Shown here piece after piece: positions 24,301 through 37,190 of a DNA stretch of 64,000 nt; position 1 is the first letter of the stretch; each line of letters begins with the position of its first letter. The position numbers and the translations under genes are program-made. The notes beneath the pieces are model-generated. The model ran no database searches and was not told the origin of the DNA. It saw nothing but the letters and a program-made list of their open reading frames with translations. The DNA lies in NCBI GenBank assembly GCA_902806565.1, contig CADCXA010000029.1, positions 62,001 to 126,000 of the forward strand, written 5' to 3'. This stretch comes from Hypoxylon rubiginosum. Lineage: Eukaryota > Ascomycota > Sordariomycetes > Xylariales > Hypoxylaceae.

Positions 24301-27300
24301 AAATATTATAATATAATTTAAATAATTAAATATTAAAAAAAAAACTTATTTTATATATATTATTTAATTTTTTTATTATTATTAAATTGTAATTAATTTA
24401 TAAAACCTATAAATATTCATTATATTATATAAGTTAAAATTCTAGGAATTAATATTAATTTAAATAATATTTTATAATAAATAATATTATTTAATATAAT
24501 ATATAAACTTTATAATATAATAAATTTAAAGTTATTTTATATAATTAAAAACTATTATTTTAAAAACTTTTTAAAGTTATTTTACTTTAAAATTATAATT
24601 AAGTTAAATAGATATTTAATATATAAATAAAAATTATATATTAAGATTTTAAATTATTTAAAACTAATAAAGTAAAATAATAATTAAATAATATTATATA
24701 ATTTTTTTTTTAATTAAAAATACTAGGCGTATATTAATATTAAAATTTATATTATTATAAAAATAATTAAATATATTTATAAATATATTTATAAAAATAG
24801 TAATTAAATTATAATTTATTTATATTAAAAAAAAACGTTATTATAATAAAATTAAAATTAAAATTAATTTTATAATAAAATTAATAAATATTTATATAAT
24901 TATTTTATTAAATTATATAAATCGGTATATTATTTTTTAAAATTTTTAGTTTATAGTATATATTTATTTATTTAACTTTTAGTTATTTATTTAAAAAGGA
25001 AAAATAAAGTAAAATATTATATTAAAAATAACTTTAAGTTAATAATAAAAACTTTAAAATAAAACTATATAATTTTTATAATATAATTTAAATATAATAA
25101 GGTTTATAAAAATAATTAAGATATTTTATATTAAGATTTTCCGTGTTTATTTTAATAATATATAAAGAAAAAATAAATAAAATATAAATAAAAAATAATA
25201 AAGAAGTTTAATTAAATATATTTTATTTATTTAAAAACTAGTAAAAGATTTTATTTATAAATACTTTTTATTTTAATTTTTAAAGCTAAAAGTTAATTTA
25301 ATTTAATAAAATATAATAATATTTAATATTTAATGTTTTAAAATATTTATTAAACTTAAAGTTTTTTAAAAAATAATAATTATTAAAAGAACTTTTTTAA
25401 AAAAACGTAGGTATTTTTAATTAGCGGTTAATTAAAAGTTATTTTTATATATATTTTATAAAAAGGTAATATTTAAAATTTAGTTTATATTTAAAATAAA
25501 TTTTAAAAGTTTATATATAATAATTTAATATAAGTATTTAATAAAATATAAAGTTTATTTAATTTAATTAAAATTACTTATTTAAATTATAATTTATATT
25601 TAATTAAAATAGTTATTATAAATTTAAAAAACTAAAGTGAAATAAGCTTTTTTTTATTTTAATTTAATTAAAAAAAAGTTTATATTAATTACTTATTTAA
25701 AAAAAAATTAAATTATAATTATAATATTAAAATAAATTTATATAATAAAGCGTTTTTAATATTAAATAATAATTAATATATTATATATAATATTATTATA
25801 ATAACTATTAAATAAATTTTTTTTTTTATATATTTTTATTTATAAAACCTAGTTAAAACTAAAAAAACCTTTTTATATTTAACGTTTTATTATTATTATT
25901 AATTAAAAAAAAAGTTATATTATATATAATTTTATTTAATATTATAACACTTTTATTATTTAATAAAAAAACCGTTTATTTATAATTTAAAATTTTTATT
26001 ATTTTAAATAATGATTTAATATATAATATTTAAAAAAAATTAGTAAAAATAAATCTTTTTTAATAAATATTATTAATTATTTAAAATAAAGTTATTATAT
26101 AATATAAATATATATTTAAAATAATTTATAAAATATTATATAATATATAAAAGAATTAATTTTTATTTAGCGAAGTATTTATTTTATTTAAAAGAGATTT
26201 TATATAAATCTTATTTATAATTAAAAAAATTAAAATTATAAATTATTAACATTTATTTATAAAATTTATTTTTATAGTTTAAACTTTAAAAACTATATTT
26301 AATAAAAAATATAAAGGTTTAATAAAATAATATAAAAAATATAAAGTTTTTATAATAGTTTTAAATAATTTTTTATAATTTTAAAGCTAATAAATTAATA
26401 TTAAAGATTTTTATAATTATATTTACTTAAAAAAAGTTTTAAATAATATATTATATAATTTAAATATTTTTATTTTTAAGTTTATTTTATTTATATATAA
26501 CGTGTTTATATAAAAAATTAATAATAATTTATTATTTAATATTTTTAAGAAGAAATAAGAATATTTTTTAATAAATAAGTTTATTAAAATAAATAACTAA
26601 TAGGTTAAAAAAACGTTAATTAAAATAATTTAAATTTTATAATTAAAAAAAATATTATTAATTAAATTAAAATTAAAAGTTAGTTTTTTTATTATAATAT
26701 TATATAATTTAAATTTTAATTAAAGCTTTTATAATAATATTTAAATAATTATAACTTAATTTAATAAATATAATATAAAAGTTAAAATTTTTAATAAATT
26801 ATTTAATAAAATAAAACATGTTTTATTAAAAATTAAATTAATTTAAAATAATAAAAATTAGTTATTTATATAATTTAAATAATAGTTTTTAATATTAATT
26901 TATTTTATTATAATTATAAATAAATTATAAAAATAATCTTTTAATATAATTAATATTAATTAAAGGATTTTTATATTTATATATAAGTAATTTTATATAA
27001 TTATATTAAAAGTTAAATTTATTTAAAGGTTAAAAGTTTTAAAAACATTAAAAATAAAGTTTAATAAGTTATTAAATATTATATATTTTAAAATTTTATA
27101 AAAATTAATAAATAATTAAAAAAAAAAAATTATAAATAATATTATATTTAATATATATATAAAACGCTTTTAATTAATTACTTAACTTATTTTTACTTTT
27201 TAAAATAAAAAGTCTTATTATATTTTAATTATTTTATTTTTTTTATTATATTAAACAATTAAAATAATAAGTTATAAATTGTTTTAATTATTTTAAATAA

Positions 27301-29030
27301 ATAAATATTAATTAACTTTTATTTTATTATAAGTTTTACACTTTTTTTAACTATTAATAATAAAAAATTACGTTGGAAAAAAATTAAAATTAATATAAAA
27401 ATATTAATTAATATATTATTTATTTTAATATATTTATTAATAACTATTAAAAAAATTAATTATTATTACTTAGGTTTATTAATATTTATATATTATATAT
27501 TAAATTAATAAGAATATTTACTTTTAATATTATTATAATAATAACTAGTATATATATTATTAAAGTAATTAAATAAAATAATATAATATTAAAATTTATT
27601 ATTATTTATTTTATAATTAGTGTAATTTTATTTTAAAAATAAAATAATATTATATATTTATATATAAGTAGCTAATAATAATTAGAATTTTTAAGTTAAT
27701 TAAAAAAAACCAATATAAATTTATTTTTATAATTAATAGTTAATATTTTATTTAATTTAATTTTTTTATAATAATAAACTTAGTTTTTATATTATATATT
27801 TAATAAAAAAGTTTATTTAATAATAAGTTATTAAATTATTAATAAAATGTTTATTTAAAAAAATAACAAAGCTTAATATATATATAAATTATTAAGTATT
27901 AAAGTTATAATATTATTTATTTTTATTTTTTTAATTTTAATTAAAACTTATTATATATATTTAATTAAATCTTTATTATTTTTTAATATAAAATAATTAT
28001 TATTTTTACTAATATAATAAAAAATCTTAGGTATATAAAATAAAACCGAAAAATAATTTAATTTATTTTAATTTAAAACTAGTATTTATTTTTAATTAAA
28101 TTTAAAAAAGTTAAAATAATTTATATTATAAAATAATAAGCTTAATAAATAAAAACTAGCGTATTAATTATTATTATTTTAACTTATAAAACTATAAAAC
28201 CGCTTTTTTAATTTAATAATAACAGTTATTATAAATATTATTTTTATAATATAGAAAAGTTAAAATAAAATTAAAAGGTTTTTTAAAATTAATAAAATCT
28301 TTTAAAAAACATTTTTTATAAGCTAAAAAAGGATTTTATAAACCGTGTAAATTTAAATAATATTAATTAAAAATAATTATAAAAGTTTATAAAATTTAAA
28401 GGTTTAAATTAAATAATTATTTAGATTAAATAAGTAAAAAAAATATTAAATAATTTAAAATTAATATTATATAAATCGCGTTTTAATAATAATTTAAAAA
28501 AATATATAGTAATTAAATATATATTATACGTTAAAAATAAACTGGTTTAAAATATATATAAAATAATAAAAAAAATAAAGGTTTTAAATAAGTTATAATT
28601 ATAAAATTAATTAGTGTTAAAAATAAGTTTTAAATAAGCAGGGATTATTTAATTAAGTGTTTTTAGTTTTATATTATAAAGTTATAATATAAAAAAAAGT
28701 TTTATATTTTAAAAATATAAAAAAATATTAATTTGGAATTTTTATTAAGCGATATATAAAATAATAAACTAATTTATTAAATTAATTTTTTTTTTATTTA
28801 TATATATATATTTTATAAAATATTATTTTTATAAAAATGTTTATTTAAAAAATATTATAAATTATATATATAAAAAAGTAACATATAAAAAAAAATCTAA
28901 TTTTTTTAATTATAATATATTAAAAGAAATTTAATTTTTTATAAATAAGATATTAAAAAAAATCGAACCTTTTAATAAATATAATTATTATAAATATATT
29001 TAAAAGTAACTTTATAATTAATTTTAAAAT

Positions 29031-29084
29031 TAATATTAATAAAAAATTTAATATTAATAAAAAATCTAGTATTAATAAAAGTTA
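29031..29084. repeat. 18-bp tandem repeat, three copies
   Basis: Copies start at 29031, 29049 and 29067. The unit is TAATATTAATAAAAAATT; the second and third copies differ mainly by C/T and A/G changes. Confidence 0.9.
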
Positions 29085-29315
29085 TATAAAAAATAATTAA
29101 AATAAAATAATTTTTATAATAACTTAAACTTTAATTATTATTACTTATTAAATTAAATATAAATATAAATAACTTTAAAATAAAATTAAAATTAATAAAT
29201 AAATAAAATAATATAAGTTTAATTTTAATATTTAAATATAAAAAATTAAGCTTAGTTTTTTTTTTTTAGTTAAATTAAAAGTTATTATTTAAATTATTAA
29301 AAAAAAAAATTTAAA

Positions 29316-29316
<1 letters not shown>

Positions 29317-29373
<57 letters not shown>

Positions 29374-29391
29374 TTATTATTATTATTATTA
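29317..29391. repeat. ATT/TTA microsatellite, about 25 units
   Basis: A nearly pure ATT repeat interrupted once near 29362. It is the longest simple repeat in the window and a likely length polymorphism. Confidence 0.95.
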
Positions 29392-29542
29392 ATAGGTTTA
29401 AATTACTTAGTATATATTAAAAATATTAATTTTTTATAATAATATTTTTAAAAAAAATATTTAAAATTATTATTATTACTAGGTTTTATTTGTTTAATAT
29501 ATGTTAAATAAACTAAACGTTTATTTAAATATTTAATATTAT

Positions 29543-29638
29543 TTTTTTTTTTAATTTCGTTTATATTCTTTTTTTTAATTTCGTTTATATTTTTTTTTTT
29601 AGTTTTATTTATATCCTTTTTTTTAGCTTCGCTTATAT
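29543..29638. repeat. 24-bp tandem repeat, four copies, with RIP-direction differences
   Basis: The aligned cores at 29553, 29577, 29601 and 29625 read AATTTCGTTT, AATTTCGTTT, AGTTTTATTT and AGCTTCGCTT, each preceded by a T-run. All differences among them are C/T or G/A transitions. The fourth copy appears least mutated. Confidence 0.9.
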
Positions 29639-31591
29639 TTTATAAAATTTTATTAACGTTATATTTTTAGTTAGTTTTTTTAATATTAATAACTTTTATT
29701 TTAAAATTAAAAAGTTATTTTATTATTATTATTTATTATATAAATTATTTATTATAAAAACTTTTATATTTAAAAAAAATAATAAAATATTTTTAATAAA
29801 AAATATTATTATTAAATATCTTAATTATTTTTTTAATAAATAAAACCTAAATAAAATAAATAAATAAATGTTTAATTAAAATATAAAAAATTAAATAAAA
29901 AAAATAATTATAAAATAATATATATATTTTAATATTTATATTATAATATTTAATTAATAACTAAAAAATATATAATATTAAATAAAATTTATTCTTTTAT
30001 TTAAAGTTTAGTTTTAAATAAATAATAATATAATTTTTATTTTAAATATAATAAAAATTTTAATAAAAAAACATATAATTAAAAAAATATATATAAATAA
30101 TATTTAATAAATTTTTTATAAAATATATATATATTTAATTAACTAATAACTAAAAATTTATAATTTTAAGTATAATATAATTATTTTTTAGCTTTATTAA
30201 TTATAATATAAAAATATAATAATTATAATTAAAATTAAATTTAAAGTTAATATAATTAAATAAATTATTAATATATATATTTTTTTATCGCTTAAATATA
30301 TTTTTATAAAAAAAAAACTAGTATTTTTAAAAAGAAATTATTAAATATAATATATTAATTATAATAAAAATAATTAATATAAATATATATATATAATATT
30401 TAAAACTAATTATAATATTTAAATATATAATTTATATTTATATAGTTTTTATAAAAAATATAAAAATAATAAATCTTAATATTAATTAAATTATTTTAAA
30501 ATATTAATAAATAAAAAACAGTTTAATTAATAAATAAAAAAAAATATAATTTTTATATATTTTTAATATTATTTTAAATATTCCTAGTAATAATTATATA
30601 AATTTTATAAAATAATAAATAATAAAACTTATTATTATTAATAATATATAAAATAATTAATATATATAATAAATTATATTTAAAATAAAAAATATAAATA
30701 ATTTTTTAAATTTAGTTAAATATATTATTATTACTATTAAAAAATATAGTAACCGTGAATTTTTCTTTTAAATTTATTTTATATTTTATATTAATAAAAA
30801 GTATATTAATAAAAAATAAATATTAAAGTAAAAAATAAAAAATTAAAATAACGTTAAAAAATATTTATATGTTATATAATTTATTTATATATATAAATAA
30901 ATAATAAATTATTAATATTTTAAGTTTTAAAATAATTTATTATTTAAATAATTTATATAAATAGATTTTTATAGTTTTATTTATATTATAATAAATATAA
31001 CTTTTTATTATTTATATATATTTAAATTTATATATATTACGTTTATATATTTAAAAATAAATAATATTAATAAATTATATTATTTAGTTTATAAGTTATT
31101 ATTATATAATTTATATATATAATTATAATATAAGTTTAATATATATTATTTAAAATATTTAAAAATAAAATTATTATTTAGTTTTAATTTTTTAAATTAT
31201 TTTAATATAATTTTTAATATTAATTATAAAATAATTTATATTATTTATATTATTATTATTAGTAATTATTAATATTTAATAATAAAAAAAAATATTAATA
31301 TATTATAAATATATAAAAATAAATATAATTTTTATATTTTAAAAATTTTTAAAAGTAAATTATTTATTATATTTAACTATAAGATTTTATTATTTAGTAA
31401 TTATTAATAAATTTAATTAATAAATAATATTAAATATTTTTTTATTATAATATTATAATAATTATTTAAGTTTATTAATAAAATAATATTAATAAATAAT
31501 TATATTTTTTATTTAAACTTTAATTAATAAATAATATTTATTATTTTATTTTTATTATAAAAAAAAATAATAAATTTAAAATATAAATATA

Positions 31592-31700
31592 ATAAATTAA
31601 TTATAAATAAGTTAATTTTAAATAAATTAACTTTAAATAAGTTAATTTTAAATAAGTTAACTTTAAATAAATTAATTTTAAATAAGTTAATTTTAAATAA
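31592..31700. repeat. 15-bp tandem repeat, about seven copies
   Basis: The unit is AATAAGTTAATTTTA. Copies alternate AAGTT/AAATT and AATTTT/AACTTT, so variation is confined to transitions. Confidence 0.9.
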
Positions 31701-33159
31701 TAAAAAAGTATTTTTATAAGTTTTAATTATTAAAATTATAATAAACTTAAAAAAATTAATAAATAATTATAACTTTTTAATTAAAACTTATTATTTTATA
31801 AAAACGTTAATTAAAATTAAAATAACTTATATTATATTAAAAATATATTTAATTTAATTTAATAGTTATTATATATAAAATTTTATAATTTTATTTTTAA
31901 ATATAAATAATTTTTTTAATAATAATAAAAATTAAATAATAATTTAAAATAATATTTATTATTTATTTAATTATAATTATATAATTATAATGTTAAAAAA
32001 AAAATAAAAAAAAAAATAATAAATTAAATAAATTATATATATTATAAATTTATATATTAAATTTATTAAAACTTTTTATTAATAAAAATTTATTATATTT
32101 AAATTTTTATTATAATATTAAATACTGTTTTATTTTAAAAACGTTTTTTTAATATATACTTATATATTTTATTTAAAGTTTAATATATAATAAAATAGTT
32201 TTATTACTTAAAAATAAAAAAGCGATAAAAAATTAAAAGTTTAATTTATTATTAATAGAATTTTAAAAAAATAAATATTATAAGTAAAAATTATTAAAAA
32301 TTTTAGTTAAAATATATAAATTATAAATAAAAATATTAAAAACAAATAATTAAAAAAAAAGAAAAAAATAAAATAAAAACTAATAGTTAAAAAACTTAAA
32401 ATTAAAAAGCTTAAAATTAAAAAGTTAATAATTAAAAAATAATTATAAATATTATTTTTTAATTTTAAAAAAAGGTTTTTTAAATTTAAATTTAAAATTT
32501 AATAATAATAACCTTGGTATTTACCGCCGGTATTATAAAAAAGCCTTTATTATATAAAAATAAAATAAATTAAAATTAATAATTAATAATAATAATTATA
32601 AAAAAAAGTTTAAAATTAATAAAAAACTAAAAACGAAATATATAAAATTAATATTAATTTTAACTTATATTAAAATTAAATAACTTAAGTTTATATTTAA
32701 TAATATTATATTTAAATTAAATATTAATTTAATTTTATTATTTAATAATTTTATTAATAATAATAATAATATTTAAATTAATAATAAATAAAATTTTAAT
32801 AAATATAAATATAATAATATTTTAATAGTTAAAAAAAATAATAATTACTAATTAAAAATTTTTTAAAAAAAGAAATAATAAAATTTAAATAAAAGTTTAA
32901 AAAAAATAAATATAAATATAAATATAAAATATAAAATATAAATAAAATAATTAATATAAATATATTAATTAAAAAAAAATAATATAAATTAATAAAAAAT
33001 TTTAATAAAAAATAATAAACTTAATAATTAAATACTAGTTTTATAATTTTCATTTTATATTTTTATAGATAAATTCTAATTAATTTGAATTATATGAAGT
33101 TAATATGGTATAATAGTAAAATACTTATATAATCTAAAAAAAAAACCCATAGCTTCCCT

Positions 33160-33183
33160 CCCGGCCGTGCTTGCACGGCCGGG
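33160..33183. other. Perfect GC-rich inverted repeat at the right border of the AT block
   Basis: CCCGGCCGTGC, a 2-nt TT spacer, then GCACGGCCGGG. This is an 11-bp perfect stem beginning about 15 bp outside the A-run that ends the AT block. The 9-mer CGGCCGTGC also occurs at the left border (19258-19266), and at least once more near 49501. Confidence 0.9.
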
Positions 33184-33194
33184 TTGCGCAGCTA

Positions 33195-33210
33195 GTACCT
33201 ACGTAGGTAC
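33195..33210. other. Perfect 16-bp palindrome GTACCTACGTAGGTAC
   Basis: Self-complementary over its whole length. It belongs to the TACCTA/TAGGTA word family that is common in the intergenic DNA of this window. Confidence 0.95.
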
Positions 33211-36200
33211 ATAGAACAGATTGATTCCAACGTGCATGAATTTATGATGTATGTATGTCAGATCCTTCCTTCGCTGACATGATTCCATTCCCCGGTACTG
33301 GAACTCTTGGCACCGAGAACGTCCGGCGACTACTTGCTTCCGCGGCGATGGGAACACGTAAGCAGACGTCGAAGAGATGGTACCATCAAAGTAGTTGTCG
33401 GCGCTTACCTTCTAGGGAGGGATGCTGATCTCTGATATATACATATATCCTACTCGACCGACGTATCCTGCGCAAATCACCGTCGCGACCGCTTGCTGGA
33501 TATGTAAGTAGGGAGAGAACCGCCGGGACTTCGTCGGCGTGGCTTTGGGGGGAGGATGTGCAGATGTGATGAGTTTTTAATGCTTTGACGGCACCAAGTC
33601 CTCCAATTGGGAGACGGGACGTGACTAACTAGTAGAGCGATGCGTAAGACGGGAAGGCTTGGACTCGCGAGCCCCTACCTAGTAAGCAGTCGTCATGCCA
33701 ACAACATGCTCGGCGAGAAAGCGAATTCCCGGCCGAAGCTGCGGTAATGGGCCTTTGCAACGTGGGATGCGGCAAGTCTACCGCCGCCGCGTAGAGAGAA
33801 GCAAGGGGATTTGTAGTAGCTATTCCCGCCTCACATCACGCTCCGCTCCCGCCGCCCTGAGTGGCATAAGATGCCTAGAGCCGAGAGGCGGATAGACGTA
33901 TCAGTAACGAATGACGCGCCGACAGATTTAAGTGAGCTTATTTCGTAGGATCCTACTAAGAAGGTTCTTAGTCTACACAAGTGAGAAAGCTCCCGTCATT
34001 GACCTGACCGAAGGGGTGGCGATGGGCTCCGGCATGGGACCACTACTCCCATCATTCTAAGATCCGGGACGTTGCTTATACTATAGTATGTATGCTCAAG
34101 GCATGATCGAAGTACGCATCTTGGATAGGAGGGGCTCCATGTACACAGTGTCCCGTCACAATACCCAATAGGAGTTACGACCTCAGTTCTAGATATAGAA
34201 ATGTCTCCCGGAGCCGCAAATAAGCCGATTAGCCTACTCTCGAGTATGCATCTCAGTCAGCAGTCGCCTTCTATGCTATGAGTTGAGCTCGAGTTAATCC
34301 CACGTGCTTGGAAAGGGATAAACTAGCGCTATCAAGCTGCTTGTGCATAGAAGAAGACCAATCGTTACGGCAGAGTAGCGGAATCACTTTGCTATCTCTT
34401 CCAGGTAGATTCTAGAAGGTATCCTAATGATACATCATGTCAGCGCTAACATCTGACCTAGGGGCCGATCTCCCCGGATCTACATCGACATACCGTTAAG
34501 CTGAGTCAAGTAGCCTAACTAAGGCTCGATGAGTTCTAGGCTTTGACTCGGAGTCAAAAAGTTACACTGACGATAACTCCGTCAAGTTGCCTTCCAGTAG
34601 GATGATTATCGTGCCTACAAGCTGGAGACAAGACGGACGAAGTTGGAAATGCCGAGACCGATGTAGGTTTCACTATATATCTGCCCCTTACATGGCCATC
34701 GCGTGGTCCATCCTCTTTGTCCGTCTACCTATATGATATTCGCAAAATAGAGCCTTTCGGCGTTCAAGGGGATAGGCAAGTCAACGCCGACTGAAATATG
34801 TTTCGCTACTATGTGGAGAGAGTTGTTAACATGCTGTGCACCAAGTGCCAGTGTAGCACATCTGTAGAGTGGTCAGAGTCTAGTTGAACAACGCATAGTC
34901 TTAAAACGGGTTTGCGTAGGACGAGAATGCAATCTATTCGATGCGGAACATGCCAACTGTAGCCAGAGACGGTAACGTTGCCTTGGTCTTTAGATATCGC
35001 CTATTCATATACTATTACTATAAGAAACATATGACTTGGTAGGTGTTTGTTTTGTATCATGCTTTGCCACTTGGTAGAGTCATGGTAAGATAGAGAGGTG
35101 GGTAGGTGTGTTAGGGAGATAGTCATAGTATATGGGTACATCAACACCGCTGGATGCGATCTTCTAACCCGGCTCACTCCTAACTTCCTGGCAAATGGAG
35201 GGTTCCCCGGGATAGAGAGCAAGCTGTTAAGGGGCGGACCTTGTATAGAGCGGTGAGAAGTGGCACGAACGTTACCGTCGTGACACTCGTGCTACTCCAC
35301 CAGACTAACATCTGACCTCAGCGCGCTGCGCGAGCACGGCGCGCGTGAGGGGAGAACTACCGTGATCGCGATGCAGTGCGGAATATTGACAGGATGCATA
35401 GGTAGGCTCGATCGATGTGCAGGGCCAGGCACGATGACCTTCTTAGCGACTCCGAAGCGGGCATGGACGCCTCGTCGGATTCCCCTCGCCAGATAGCTAA
35501 GCCGTCATCCTACTAGCAGCCTGACGCGTACCAATAGTCGACTGCGGGCCGTCTAACGCTTGAGGAGATCCCTAGGCGCCGTTAGGATGACCTTGGCGTT
35601 GCCTAACAACGCAGCGGGATGGCGTAGGATTTAATGTTGACGCCTCCTAACTGGCCTTGGCCCTATGAGGCAGTGCGTCGACGTTGCACAAACCGACACG
35701 CGCCTTTCGCAAGATTTCTCCTGCATGAACGCGAAAATCGCAAGGGAAATTTAAGGGCTGCCAGCTGTAATAGAAACAGAGAAAAAAAAAGAGGGCGATG
35801 TTCAGAAGCATCCAGCCGTGGCTAGATCGGCCACCGGGTACCGCGACATGCTGGGCGACCGTCCCTAAACTTCAGCTTTTTCCCTGTTTTTTGCTTGGCT
35901 TAAAAGGGATCAAGCCTATAGACAACAAGGAGGGCAAGAAATCATCCCCTCCCCCCTCAGGGGTGGTTTCTATTGCCTCGCACGACATGCTGAACTAGCT
36001 GGTGTCGTGGCATCTGGCTAGACATCGCACATATTACTCACGTAGAACCGAAAACATGCCAGGCACACCTCTTCGTCCCGTTCCCCTGGATCAAACGACT
36101 GGTGGAGTATCGTAGTTGGAAAAAAAAAATTACTTAAAAAAGGGGAGAACTGGCGAAATGGAGCTGGCCTGGTGAAACCCTCGGGATATCGAAAGGAACG

Positions 36201-37142
36201 TCCAAATGCCGAGGCAATCAAAGGCGGATCTCCGACTGCAAGAGAAAAATATTGTTCAAAGTTTGTCAAGACGCTCCACTGCGAAGAATATGTGTGACTG
36301 GTTACTGACGAAATGCGCATATGGGATAGGATACTAGATGTATGGTAAGCCTGGCTAACATGTTGGAAGGTAGGAAACCAAAGGCCCAAAGGCCAAGACC
36401 CAACATGTACACAATTGTAGAATAGGGTCAAGCTGCCCCGTGCCGGCTCCCGAACGGCCCTATCGTAGTAGTGCTTACGGAATACCGAGTGACTTGTCAG
36501 TCCTTTCTATGGAGTTTTGCCCTGATATTCCCACTTAGTTCTCCTGCTATGCTATAGGAACATGCATTCCTACCGGGGACTAAACTCTTTCCGGTACTGA
36601 CGGGTGGTCGCTATAATAGTGACGTCTGGAGGTAAGGGATACATATTATGCATAACATACCTTAATTTGGGCCCATCCGAGCCTAAGTCATTATCGTGTC
36701 ACCATGAGTAAGTCCATGTTCAACAGCTGATTTCAAATCAATACATATGTAGTTATTCGGCCTTTTTTAGAAAACAAACAATCGAGTGCAGGAGGCCGCT
36801 ACAAGGGAATGATTGGGATGGAAGCGACCCGAAAGATTTGGAGAAGGATATGGTAATATCTTGGGAGGCGAAAACCATCTTTGAAGAAAGAAAAAAGTTT
36901 TATTTGTGGCCGTGGAGAGATAGATGGAAGCACTTCCAAGTTCATTTCCAAGTTTACTTGCGAAAGGCCTGGAAGCTCGAAGGGGTGCATGAAGCGATAA
37001 TGATGACCTAGCGTCCATGCAGGTGATCTAGATGAGCCTACAACATCGAGTGAAAGGAAGTTCCGAAAAGGGCCTAAGTGCTGGCGGGAATAGTAAGGGA
37101 CGGTAAGGGACCGAGTAGAAAAATAAAGGCGAATCAAGACTA

Positions 37143-37190
37143 GTCCAAGTCCAAGTCTAAGTCCAAGTCTTAAGTCTAAGCCCAAGTTCC
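37143..37190. repeat. 6-bp tandem repeat AAGTCC, degenerate
   Basis: About eight AAGTCC or AAGTCT units; most variants are C/T changes. Confidence 0.85.

Larger units (their letters stand above)
19380..33144. repeat. A+T-saturated, RIP-type block of about 13.8 kb
   Basis: Hand counts of several 60-base lines give about 5-8% G+C, against roughly balanced flanks. CpA and TpG are almost absent, while remaining C sits mainly before T or in CpG, and remaining G mainly after A or in CpG. TpA dominates. No open frame of 60 codons exists on either strand. This is what RIP (C-to-T mutation at CpA in duplicated DNA, known in Ascomycota) leaves when it goes to completion. Several short tandem arrays survive inside and are listed separately. 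The left transition runs over about 19270-19380; the right edge is sharp at an A-run near 33136-33145. Candidate identities are decayed transposons or centromeric/heterochromatic DNA. No element can be named. Confidence 0.85.

Noticed and set aside
33085..33140. tRNA-like stretch with a TGGTATAATAG A-box match at the right end of the AT block
   Set aside because: No B-box and no cloverleaf could be completed; in AT-rich DNA such a match is easily chance. At most a mutated relic.
19380..33144. AT block as an insertion of mitochondrial DNA
   Set aside because: A mitochondrial segment would show respiratory-chain frames, tRNAs or rRNA; none is visible. The CpA/TpG loss points to RIP.
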